This document shows positions 1 to 5,884 of a DNA stretch of 6,010 bases, piece by piece (position 1 is the stretch's first letter; each line of letters opens with the position of its first letter). Below the pieces are notes generated by a model. The model saw nothing but the letters and a program-made list of their open reading frames with translations. It was not told the DNA's origin and ran no database searches. A program made the position numbers and the translations under genes. Origin of the DNA: Paracoccaceae bacterium (GTDB lineage: Bacteria; Pseudomonadota; Alphaproteobacteria; Rhodobacterales; Rhodobacteraceae); contig JAOUMG010000139.1 of assembly GCA_029881635.1 (NCBI GenBank), forward strand, positions 1 through 6,010, read 5' to 3'.

Positions 1-1124
1 GCTATTCCACTGGATGCGTTTTCCACAACGATGAAATCAGCCTGCTCCTTGATCTGGAGTTCGATAGCCCGCTGTCGCAGCGTGGGAAATGGCCAGCGAC
101 CTCGCTGGCTTCCGGTCAGAAAAAGCTGGCCGTCAGAGATCTGGTAGCTTTGTAGGACAGAATACGAACCCGAATCCGAACCTGAAGCGGCATCAATGCT
201 GATGAACTTCGCATCGAAGGCCTTCGGCAGCGTAGAATATCTTTGAAATAGCGCGATGTCGACAACGCCGCCTCCACCCGGAATTGGGCGCTGCTGATAC
301 TGCGCAAGAAACGCCGCCTCACCCATTATGCTGCGTTGGCGAAGGAGAACGTCCTCTGTCAACCGTTTTGGATGCAGTAACTCGCCTTTGCGGAACAGAT
401 GAAACTGACCTGGCCCTACTGGAATATTGCGGTCTTCCTCTGACCGCGCCGGTAAGACCAGTTTGTCCCAATGATCAGTTTGGGCCATATGCGCCGCCGA
501 ATCAAAGACGGAGAGGCGCTGCATGACCAGCACCATTGAGCTTGCCACCTGGCTGTTGAACCGGGTCGACAACACCTTGTCGCAAAAGGAGTTCGCTCTG
601 GCGCAGGCGTTCTCGTTGTCGGCTTCAGAGGCATCCAGGGGGTCGTCCAGAATTGCAATATCTACGCCTTGCCCGGTGATCGAACCGTCGACGGACGTGG
701 CGAGACGCATGCCCCCGGAGGTGGTCCTGAACAACCGCTCATTATCCTTGTCCGTCGCACCGACCATTGTCGGGAATGCCGACTGATACCAGTCCGCTTC
801 GATTATCTTACGAAACTTGTTCTGCAAATCGATCGCGAGCTCGAAGCTGTGCGACACCACCATGATCTGTAGGGTCGGATCGTGGCCCAGCAGATATGCG
901 GGCCAGGCAACAGAGACGATGATTGATTTCAGGGCTCTTGGCGGTACATGGATCATGGCGCGGCGGATTTCGCCATTAGCGACGCGTCCGAGGTGATGTA
1001 CGATGGCGTCGATGTGCCAATTATCCTCAAATTCTCGCCCCGGGTGCAGCGTTTGAAACACCTTCTTGACGAAGCTCAGGAAGTCCTGACGCAAGAGCGC
1101 GTCGATGTCAGAATTTGTCGGCAT
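1..1124 (-). CDS. terL: Phage terminase large subunit (3' end cut off by window edge)
   Basis: This is the ATP-driven motor and nuclease that cuts concatemeric phage DNA and pumps it into the prohead. The frame is open from the ATG at 1124 to the left edge, giving 374 visible residues; the C-terminus lies outside. The start MPTNSDIDALLRQDF is preceded by GGGAGG six bases upstream. Visible in order: an N-terminal segment with NWHIDA (35-40); a P-loop-like VPPRALKS (60-67); Walker B IAILDDP (156-162); a coupling-type motif VLVMQR (198-203); YQQRPIPGGG (276-285), which marks the linker; then the RNase H-like nuclease with ISIDAASG (catalytic Asp about 311), the RGRWPFPTLR segment, and IVVENASSG (acidic Glu about 368). 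The P-loop lacks the usual central glycine, but I recall PPRxLKS as typical of this subfamily. The third nuclease acidic residue would lie beyond the edge. The gene overlaps the DUF5681 gene by 17 bases, so the two are probably co-translated. Confidence 0.93.
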   Translation of the reverse strand, partial: MPTNSDIDALLRQDFLSFVKKVFQTLHPGREFEDNWHIDAIVHHLGRVANGEIRRAMIHVPPRALKSIIVSVAWPAYLLGHDPTLQIMVVSHSFELAIDLQNKFRKIIEADWYQSAFPTMVGATDKDNERLFRTTSGGMRLATSVDGSITGQGVDIAILDDPLDASEADNENACARANSFCDKVLSTRFNSQVASSMVLVMQRLSVFDSAAHMAQTDHWDKLVLPARSEEDRNIPVGPGQFHLFRKGELLHPKRLTEDVLLRQRSIMGEAAFLAQYQQRPIPGGGGVVDIALFQRYSTLPKAFDAKFISIDAASGSDSGSYSVLQSYQISDGQLFLTGSQRGRWPFPTLRQRAIELQIKEQADFIVVENASSGI

Positions 1125-1530
1125 CGCCAGCCTCCCGGTCTATGTCTACGTCGCCATGTTTGCCCAAGGCCCGTTGCGCGAACTCCAACAACAGACGTGC
1201 ATCATCTTCGGATGCCGGTAGTGTCGCGCGCTCGGCCCTATCAGGTTCTGACATATGAAGGTTGATCTGGCGAAGAAGCTCAGACAGCATCCTTGGGTCA
1301 CCGGACAAGGCCCCTGCGACCAGACGTTTCACCAGAGCTTCCATCTTGGAAACTTCGGAAGTTCGACCACCGTCTTTAACGGCGATGGTCGCTGCAAGTT
1401 CGTCACGGATGGCGCGCTTGAACGAGGGTGCCCCTGGCAGGCGGCCCGTCGGGTTCCCAGATTGACCCTGGCGGAAACGGGAGTGCTTGGGCGGGCGGCC
1501 ATAGCCGATCACGTAGTCATCCGACATCAT
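1108..1530 (-). CDS. DUF5681 domain protein, terminase-associated
   Basis: A 140-residue protein with the DUF5681 signature near the N-terminus: GYGRPPKHSRF (9-19) then GQSGNPTGR (22-30), rich in Gly, Pro, Arg and Lys. The rest looks helical and charged, with an acidic C-terminus (about 105-140). No enzymatic motif is visible. The start has AGGAGG six bases upstream, and its ATG overlaps the methyltransferase stop in an ATGA; a second Met follows immediately and could also serve. It ends inside the start of the large terminase gene. The family is of unknown function. A small, basic-headed protein directly before TerL is where a small terminase subunit (DNA recognition) usually sits, so that role is a reasonable inference but not demonstrated. 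I see no helix-turn-helix that I would trust. Family assignment is confident; function is open. Confidence 0.88.
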   Translation of the reverse strand: MMSDDYVIGYGRPPKHSRFRQGQSGNPTGRLPGAPSFKRAIRDELAATIAVKDGGRTSEVSKMEALVKRLVAGALSGDPRMLSELLRQINLHMSEPDRAERATLPASEDDARLLLEFAQRALGKHGDVDIDREAGDADKF

Positions 1531-2969
1531 AGTGCTCCTCCTGATGGCGGTGGAAGCAGCTTGACGGTTCTGTGTCGGCGAACGTCCTCGAAGGTCTCAC
1601 CAGTTGCGGCATGAACCGCGTTGCCACGTGTCATCTCCTGCCAGCGGCGGATGGTGAGATCAACATAGGCCGGTTCGACTTCGACGCCGACACAGCGTCG
1701 GCGCGTTCGCTCAGCGGCAAGAAGCGTCGACCCCGACCCAAGGAACGGATCAACGACCAGCTCACCTGGCGCTGTTACGTCGAGAAGGGCATCCATGACC
1801 AGCCGGATTGGCTTGACCGTTGGGTGCGAATCGAAGTCGTCATCAGAATCAGCTCGCCCACCTGTCGCGCCGGCATAATGCCAGACGTTTGAGCGATTCC
1901 GACCATACTGGCCAAGCTGGATATTGTTCCGGTGGCCCGCTCCGGGCTTTTTGGCCGCGAACACGAATTCGTGCTGACTTCTGTAGAGGCTGCCCATGCC
2001 GGGGTTGGTCTTTACCCAGACACAAATGTTGAGAAGACCAAGACCAAGCGCTTCCAGCGCCTCTGCCATTTCGCCCACGTGACGCCAGTCCATGCAGGCA
2101 AAAAGAACGCCACCCGGCTTGACGCGACAAGATGCGGAGTCTAGCGTCTCAATCAGAAATGCCACGAACTCCTTACGAGACATCTCGCCGGAGGCTTCAG
2201 CAAACTCGGCGAACCCGCCTGAAGCATCCCTGACATGGCCATTGATCTTCAAATTGTACGGCGGATCCGTGAAGACCGCATCCACCGGCTGATCAAGCAG
2301 GATATTTGCCAAGCCGGTCCCGTCCCGGGCTGAGCCACAAAGGAGTTGATGGTCTCCCAAAAGCCAAAGATCACCGAACCTTGTAACCGGCGTTGCGTCA
2401 GAATGGCGCAAGCCAGAGAGATCATCGGCGGGGTCAAGGTCGTCGCCCCCTGTATCACGAAAACGGATTGCTTCTATCTCGGGTAGCTCAAAGCCAGGGA
2501 ACTCCAGATCACCATCGATCTCAATGATCTCTGTTATTTCAAGGCTCAAAACCTCTTCATCCCAAATGCCTGTCTCCTGCAACTTGTTCAGGGATAGCGC
2601 GAGGCGGCGGAGCTCCACTTCCGGCAGATCATTGACGACAATGCAGGGAATGGACACCGCGCCAAGTAGGCGTGCCGCAGCAAGGCGGCTGTGGCCGTCG
2701 ATCACCCGGTGTTTGCCGTCAGCGTTAACGCCGCCGACGAGGATCGGTATCCGGTTGCCAAAGCGCTCCATCGACCGCTTGACGGCTTCTACCTGGGCCG
2801 CCAATGCCTTACGGATCCGACGCGGGGCATCTTCGATCTTGTCGGTTTCGATCCATAGGATTTCCAGCGGCCCGAATGGGTCGTTTCGACGCGATGGCTT
2901 TTGCGATCGGTTCGCAATCAAGTCTGGGTTCGCCCAGGGAGATTTCTTTCGGGATGTGTTGTCGTCCAT
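1527..2969 (-). CDS. ParB-like domain fused to beta-class DNA methyltransferase
   Basis: A 480-residue fusion. Residues about 34-145 form a ParB/sulfiredoxin-type nucleotide-binding domain, marked by VIDGHSRLAAARLLG (89-103). Residues about 197-450 form an S-adenosylmethionine-dependent amino-methyltransferase. Its catalytic motif TDPPYN (234-239) precedes the SAM-binding DPFLGSGST (407-415), the order of beta-class enzymes such as CcrM, with HPTVKP (382-387) just before. The order and DPPY suggest N6-adenine (or N4-cytosine) methylation; the target site cannot be read. The segment between the motifs should hold target recognition. No nuclease partner is present, so it is probably a phage-type orphan methylase. 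I chose the start at 2969 because AAGGAG lies five bases upstream and the protein then begins MDDNTSRKKSPWANPD. An in-frame ATG at 3083 would add 38 low-complexity residues and has a weaker GGAG about 11 bases upstream. It heads the leftward operon and overlaps the DUF5681 gene by four bases. Confidence 0.93.
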   Translation of the reverse strand: MDDNTSRKKSPWANPDLIANRSQKPSRRNDPFGPLEILWIETDKIEDAPRRIRKALAAQVEAVKRSMERFGNRIPILVGGVNADGKHRVIDGHSRLAAARLLGAVSIPCIVVNDLPEVELRRLALSLNKLQETGIWDEEVLSLEITEIIEIDGDLEFPGFELPEIEAIRFRDTGGDDLDPADDLSGLRHSDATPVTRFGDLWLLGDHQLLCGSARDGTGLANILLDQPVDAVFTDPPYNLKINGHVRDASGGFAEFAEASGEMSRKEFVAFLIETLDSASCRVKPGGVLFACMDWRHVGEMAEALEALGLGLLNICVWVKTNPGMGSLYRSQHEFVFAAKKPGAGHRNNIQLGQYGRNRSNVWHYAGATGGRADSDDDFDSHPTVKPIRLVMDALLDVTAPGELVVDPFLGSGSTLLAAERTRRRCVGVEVEPAYVDLTIRRWQEMTRGNAVHAATGETFEDVRRHRTVKLLPPPSGGAL

Positions 2970-2974
2970 TTGGA

Positions 2975-2980
2975 CTCCTT
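2975..2980 (-). promoter_or_regulatory. Ribosome binding site deciding the methyltransferase start
   Basis: The minus strand reads AAGGAG TCCAA ATG, a near-ideal Shine-Dalgarno sequence with five-base spacing. It supports initiation at 2969 rather than at the upstream in-frame ATG at 3083. Confidence 0.7.
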
Positions 2981-3111
2981 TCCAGTGCGCCTGAGCGCTC
3001 TTCGCAATATGCGTGGTGGAGTCCGGTTGAACATTTTCCACCATCGCCACGGTTGTGGTCGGGGCGGTGGTGATGGAGAGCATTCAAGTGATCTCTCCCA
3101 ACCCGGATGTC

Positions 3112-3141
3112 TGAACTATCACTCTTTTTCAGAAAAGTTCA
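3112..3141. repeat. Inverted repeat next to the leftward promoter, possible operator
   Basis: TGAACT (3112-3117) and AGTTCA (3136-3141) form a six-base perfect inverted repeat. Between and overlapping the arms lies CTTTT TCAG AAAAG (3124-3137), a second small dyad. The position, just downstream of the candidate minus-strand -10, would suit a repressor site. No regulator gene is present in the window to match it. Confidence 0.35.
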
Positions 3142-3154
3142 ATATAAAATTAAC

Positions 3155-3165
3155 ATTATATATCA
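3155..3165 (-). promoter_or_regulatory. Candidate -10 region of the leftward operon promoter
   Basis: On the minus strand this reads TGATATATAAT. It holds an exact TATAAT (3160 to 3155) and also an overlapping TG-n-TATATA arrangement like an extended -10. No good -35 box stands at 16-18 bases; TTGTCC (3178 to 3173) is too close to TATAAT. Transcription from here would give a leader of about 65 bases to the ATG at 3083 or about 180 to the one at 2969. Confidence 0.35.
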
Positions 3166-3188
3166 GATGGTTGGACAAACTCGGATCA

Positions 3189-3216
3189 GGGGAACGAAGT
3201 TGAATTTCGTTGCCCC
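3189..3216. repeat. Hairpin-forming inverted repeat in the divergent region
   Basis: GGGG-AACGAA (3189-3198) pairs with TTCGTT-g-CCCC (3206-3216), a ten-base-pair stem with one bulged G and a seven-base loop. No T-run follows on either strand, so it is not a typical terminator. It could be an operator or a leader structure. Confidence 0.45.
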
Positions 3217-3260
3217 TCAAAAGCGCACGCAAAAGACTGGACTTCGCGCGCGAACAGAGC

Positions 3261-3307
3261 GTCACTGGTTTCACGCCCGGTTCGCACTCCGGGCTTAGCT
3301 CGGTGAC
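3261..3307 (+). repeat. Extended hairpin in the leader of the rightward operon
   Basis: An outer stem GTCAC (3261-3265) / GTGAC (3303-3307) encloses an inner stem GCCCGG (3275-3280) / CCGGGC (3289-3294) with an eight-base loop. It ends about 38 bases before the DUF3489 start, so it would lie in the 5' leader if transcription starts upstream. There is no T-run, so termination is unlikely. Confidence 0.4.
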
Positions 3308-3345
3308 GGCCTGACATTCCGCGGGCCGCACATCGGGAGATTACC

Positions 3346-3588
3346 ATGGCCGAATCAACCAATCCTGCGCCCCGCGAAACCAAGTCCGGAACCATCCGGC
3401 GATTGCTCAACCGAAAGTCAGGTGCCGATCTCGCCGCCTTGCAGGCAGCAACCGGCTGGCAGGCCCATTCAGTGCGGGCAGCGCTGAGTACGCTGCGTAA
3501 AGACGGTTACACAATAGACAGGATGCCACCGAAGTCCGGGGGTGGAACGGGCAACTACCGGATTACCGGCACTCCGGAGGGCGCATGA
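3346..3588 (+). CDS. DUF3489 family small protein, likely winged-helix
   Basis: An 80-residue protein matching the DUF3489 pattern: GTIRRLLNRKSGADLAAL (about 15-32), then ATGWQAHSVRAAL (35-47) and a basic segment STLRKDGYTIDR, ending with a GGTGNYRITG strand-turn. The ATGWQxHxVRxxL stretch reads like a recognition helix, so DNA binding through a winged helix-turn-helix is probable, although the family has no established function. The start is preceded by GGGAGA seven bases upstream. It is the first gene of the rightward operon; its stop overlaps the start of the DUF2924 gene by four bases. Its place before a recombinase makes it a candidate for an accessory or directionality factor, or a regulator of the divergent promoters. 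Those roles are inference. Confidence 0.85.
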   Translation: MAESTNPAPRETKSGTIRRLLNRKSGADLAALQAATGWQAHSVRAALSTLRKDGYTIDRMPPKSGGGTGNYRITGTPEGA

Positions 3589-3989
3589 AGCTGTCTGCTG
3601 CGGGGATCGAGGCCATGGACCGGGCGGCATTGATTGCCGCCTGGACTGGTTTGTTTCAATCACCCGCCCCAAAAGGGTTGAGCCAGTCCTTCCTTCGCCG
3701 TTTTCTCGCTTTCGAAGTCCAGGCTCGCCAGTTGGGTGGATTACCAAAGGACTTTATGGTCGGTCTGGAGCGTCGTGTCGCAGGAGCGATCGACCGGCCC
3801 GGCCCAACACTAAAACCAGGCGGGCGGCTACTTCGCGAATGGAACGGCACAACACATGCAGTCGAGGTGGCTGAAGGCGGATATCGCTGGAATGGCCAGA
3901 CCTATCGATCTTTGACGGCGGTCGCCCACGCGATCACTGGCGCGCGCTGGTCGGGTCCGCGGTTCTTTGGCCTTAGGGACGGTTTCTGA
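3585..3989 (+). CDS. DUF2924 family protein, recombinase-associated
   Basis: A 134-residue protein with the full DUF2924 layout: an N-terminal helical part with LIAAWTGLFQSPAPKGLSQSF (about 16-36, compare the family's W-x-x-x-F and P-x-x-LS pattern), a central FLAFEVQARQLGGL, then the conserved C-terminal part LLREWNGTTHAVEV (82-95), GYRWNGQTYRSLTAVA and ITGARWSGPRFFGL (about 116-129). The length is normal for the family. GGAGG lies four bases before the ATG, which overlaps the preceding stop; its own TGA overlaps the recombinase ATG by one base, so all three genes are probably translated as a chain. No biochemical function is established for the family. Its regular position directly before large serine recombinases in Alphaproteobacteria, as I recall it, points to a role in recombination or its control. 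Confidence 0.9.
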   Translation: MKLSAAGIEAMDRAALIAAWTGLFQSPAPKGLSQSFLRRFLAFEVQARQLGGLPKDFMVGLERRVAGAIDRPGPTLKPGGRLLREWNGTTHAVEVAEGGYRWNGQTYRSLTAVAHAITGARWSGPRFFGLRDGF

Positions 3990-5650
3990 TGACAGCGATG
4001 CCAAAGATCCGCAGCGCCATCTACACCCGGAAATCGTCCGAGGACGGGCTGGAACAAAACTTCAACTCTCTTGATGCCCAGTTTGAGGCCTGTGCAGCCT
4101 ATGTCGCCAGCCAGAAGCAGGAAGGCTGGGTGCTCGCAAAGGACCGCTTTGACGACGGTGGCCTTTCCGGAGGATCCCTTGAGCGCCCTGCCTTGCAGCG
4201 GTTGCTGACGGAGATCGATGCCGGGCGGATCAGCATGGTCGTGGTCTACAAGATTGACCGCCTGACCCGTTCGCTTGCAGACTTCGCAAGGCTCGTTGAA
4301 CGCTTTGATGCGGCCGGTTGTTCGTTTGTCTCCGTGACGCAAGCCTTCAACACAGCCACTTCGATGGGAAGGCTGACACTCAACGTGCTGCTCTCCTTCG
4401 CCCAGTTCGAACGCGAGGTCACTGCGGAACGCATCCGTGACAAGATCGCTGCATCAAAGAAGAAGGGGCTCTGGATGGGCGGCATTCCACCCTTGGGATA
4501 TGATCCGCATCCCGACGCGAATGTTCGGGAACTTGTCATCAACGTCGGCGAAGCCCGGACGGTTCAGACCCTCTTCGATCTTTATGACCGGCATGGGTCG
4601 CTTGCCAGTGTCGAACGCGAAGCTGAGGGTCTGGGACTGAGATCAAAGCATCATCTGTTCCACTCCGGCCGGGAACAAGGCGGCGGCCACTTGTCGCGCG
4701 GCCAGATCCACAAGATCCTGCTGAACCCCGTCTATCTGGGCAAGATCCGTCACAAGGACAAGGTCTGGCCAGGACGACATGCGGCCATTCTCAATGAAGA
4801 CCTCTGGGAACGGGTTCATCTGAAACTGCAACAGGGGGCACGGCGACGTCGCGGGCACACCGTTGGCGGGACTGATCAAGCTATTCTTACAGGAAAATTC
4901 CGTGATGAGGTTGGCGACCTGCTTACACCGACGCACAGCACCAAGTCTGGAAAGCGCCATTACTACTACGTGTCCAACCGCCTGATTACGGGCGGCCCCG
5001 ATCCGACGGGCTGGCGTCTGCCTGCCCCGAAACTCGAGGCTATCATCGCCCGTCTTATCGCCGATCACCTCAGCGCAGCGGCCGTTGAACGTCGACTGGT
5101 GGCAGCGCCGGATTTACGCGAGGGCGAGGATCTGATGCGAACGTCCCAGAGCCTTGTGCAGCGGTTGCACCAGAAAGATCCGGATACGCTGCGTGCGATG
5201 CTGATTTCCGGATCGATCGATCCCCGGCGGATCGCGCTGACATTGGACCAGGCGGAGCTTGCAACCGCACTTGGTATCCCAGCGGAAAATCTGGCGCCGG
5301 ACTTGGCCACCATTCAATCTCCTGTATGCCTGCGTCGCCGCGGAGTTGAGGCCAGGCTTGTGATCGGAGATCTTCAGCCCCACCCCGATCCGGTACTGAT
5401 GCGTACACTCCGGGATGCACATCACTGGGCGCGCGCGCTGCGCGAGGGCACGCCCCTTCTCACCATCGCCCGCGACACCACGCATCATGACGCCTTCATT
5501 CGAACGCGAGGACAACTCGCCTTTCTGTCACCTAAAATCCAGATCGCCATCCGCGATGGCACCTTGCCACCGGAAGTCACATTGAAGCGGATGTTGCGCC
5601 AGCCCATCCCGCTGGACTGGATCACGCAGGAGCGGATGTTCGGACTATGA
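3989..5650 (+). CDS. Large serine recombinase (integrase)
   Basis: A 553-residue site-specific recombinase that would integrate or excise the element through a covalent serine-DNA intermediate. The N-terminal catalytic domain shows YTRKS (12-16) with nucleophile Ser16 and Arg14, YKIDRLTRS (87-95) with the paired active-site arginines, and SMGRLTLNVLLSFAQFERE (125-143). The recombinase domain follows (about 160-280): GIPPLGYDP, LSRGQIHKILLNPVYLGKIRH. The expected zinc-ribbon region (about 299-335) has the right layout, ILTGKFRDEVGDLLTPTH then KRHYYYVSNR, but no cysteines. The C-terminus (about 510-553) carries LAFLSPKIQIAIRDGTLP and PLDWITQERMFGL, a helix-turn-helix-like tail typical of the alphaproteobacterial subgroup. 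I see no obvious coiled coil. The ATG at 3989 overlaps the DUF2924 stop and has AGGGA nine bases upstream; the second Met at 3998 is an alternative. It appears intact, and it is last in the rightward operon. Confidence 0.95.
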   Translation: MTAMPKIRSAIYTRKSSEDGLEQNFNSLDAQFEACAAYVASQKQEGWVLAKDRFDDGGLSGGSLERPALQRLLTEIDAGRISMVVVYKIDRLTRSLADFARLVERFDAAGCSFVSVTQAFNTATSMGRLTLNVLLSFAQFEREVTAERIRDKIAASKKKGLWMGGIPPLGYDPHPDANVRELVINVGEARTVQTLFDLYDRHGSLASVEREAEGLGLRSKHHLFHSGREQGGGHLSRGQIHKILLNPVYLGKIRHKDKVWPGRHAAILNEDLWERVHLKLQQGARRRRGHTVGGTDQAILTGKFRDEVGDLLTPTHSTKSGKRHYYYVSNRLITGGPDPTGWRLPAPKLEAIIARLIADHLSAAAVERRLVAAPDLREGEDLMRTSQSLVQRLHQKDPDTLRAMLISGSIDPRRIALTLDQAELATALGIPAENLAPDLATIQSPVCLRRRGVEARLVIGDLQPHPDPVLMRTLRDAHHWARALREGTPLLTIARDTTHHDAFIRTRGQLAFLSPKIQIAIRDGTLPPEVTLKRMLRQPIPLDWITQERMFGL

Positions 5651-5712
5651 TCCCAGCCCATCGCTGAGTTCCCAGAGTGGCGATGCCGCGCACACGGTTC
5701 GCGGGGTAATAA

Positions 5713-5749
5713 TTCCCTGCAATTTCCCTGCTCGGCACCCCAGGGAAAT
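5713..5749. repeat. TTCCCTGC repeat cluster 1
   Basis: Two exact TTCCCTGC copies start at 5713 and 5724, one helical turn (11 bases) apart. An inverted CAGGGAA follows at 5741. ATTTCCCTG (5722-5730) and CAGGGAAAT (5741-5749) can form a nine-base-pair stem with a ten-base loop. No T-run follows. Confidence 0.65.
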
Positions 5750-5820
5750 CCTCTCAACCAAATGAAAACAAATGGGAATTCATGGTGCTACGGAGCGCAA
5801 TACACCAAAATTGGAAAATA

Positions 5821-5847
5821 TTCCCTGCTAATTCCCTGCTAGCAGGG
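5821..5847. repeat. TTCCCTGC repeat cluster 2
   Basis: Two exact TTCCCTGC copies start at 5821 and 5832, again 11 bases apart and exactly 108 bases from the first cluster. The second runs into an inverted GCAGGG (5842-5847). The same arrangement of tandem pair plus inverted partner is thus repeated, with a tighter inverted spacing here. Confidence 0.65.
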
Positions 5848-5854
5848 TATTTTT
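5834..5854 (+). terminator. Possible rho-independent terminator
   Basis: CCCTGCTAGCAGGG is a perfect 14-base palindrome (stem of five, loop CTAG, as RNA) followed directly by TATTTTT. It could end transcripts from the recombinase operon about 180 bases upstream. The stem is short and is part of the TTCCCTGC repeat, so the terminator reading is uncertain. Confidence 0.4.
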
Positions 5855-5884
5855 AGCCTGAAACCGAACCCCGATTTGCTTGCA

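Larger units (their letters stand above)
2970..3345. other. Divergent control region between the two operons
   Basis: About 260-375 bases, depending on the methyltransferase start, separate two divergent operons. The part from about 3117 to 3170 is strikingly AT-rich compared with its surroundings, as expected for promoters. The rest carries hairpin-forming repeats listed separately. No convincing open reading frame lies here apart from the possible N-terminal extension of the methyltransferase (2970-3083). I could not identify a rightward promoter with good -35 and -10 boxes; it should lie upstream of 3346. Confidence 0.6.

Noticed and set aside
923..947. Missing glycine in the terminase P-loop (PPRALKS) as a sign of an inactive motor
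   Set aside because: I recall PPRxLKS as common in this terminase subfamily, and Walker B and the first nuclease residues are intact, so it is better read as a family trait.
1..1124. Apparent gene desert or decayed gene at the left end, with only short scattered open frames
   Set aside because: Reading the minus strand from the ATG at 1124 gives an uninterrupted frame to the window edge with all terminase motifs. It only looks empty because the stop codon lies outside the window.
2524..2994. 156-codon plus-strand open frame
   Set aside because: It lies antisense to the ParB domain of the methyltransferase, and its sequence is Ser/Arg-rich without motifs. It is a shadow of the real gene.
3275..3320. 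tRNA-like sequences (GGTTCGCACTCC and GGGCTTAGCTC)
   Set aside because: The loop is one base too long for a T-arm, the pieces are in the wrong order and no anticodon arm or acceptor pairing exists.
3902..4342. 146-codon minus-strand open frame
   Set aside because: It is antisense to the recombinase catalytic domain and the DUF2924 end, both of which have clear family motifs.
5114..5515. 133-codon minus-strand open frame
   Set aside because: It is antisense to the recombinase C-terminal region and has no recognisable features.
5722..5749. Nine-base-pair hairpin as a terminator of the recombinase operon
   Set aside because: No T-run follows on either strand. The palindrome at 5834-5854 is a better candidate.
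5713..5847. CRISPR array
   Set aside because: The repeat unit is only 8-11 bases, occurs in pairs and has no regular 30-40-base spacers.
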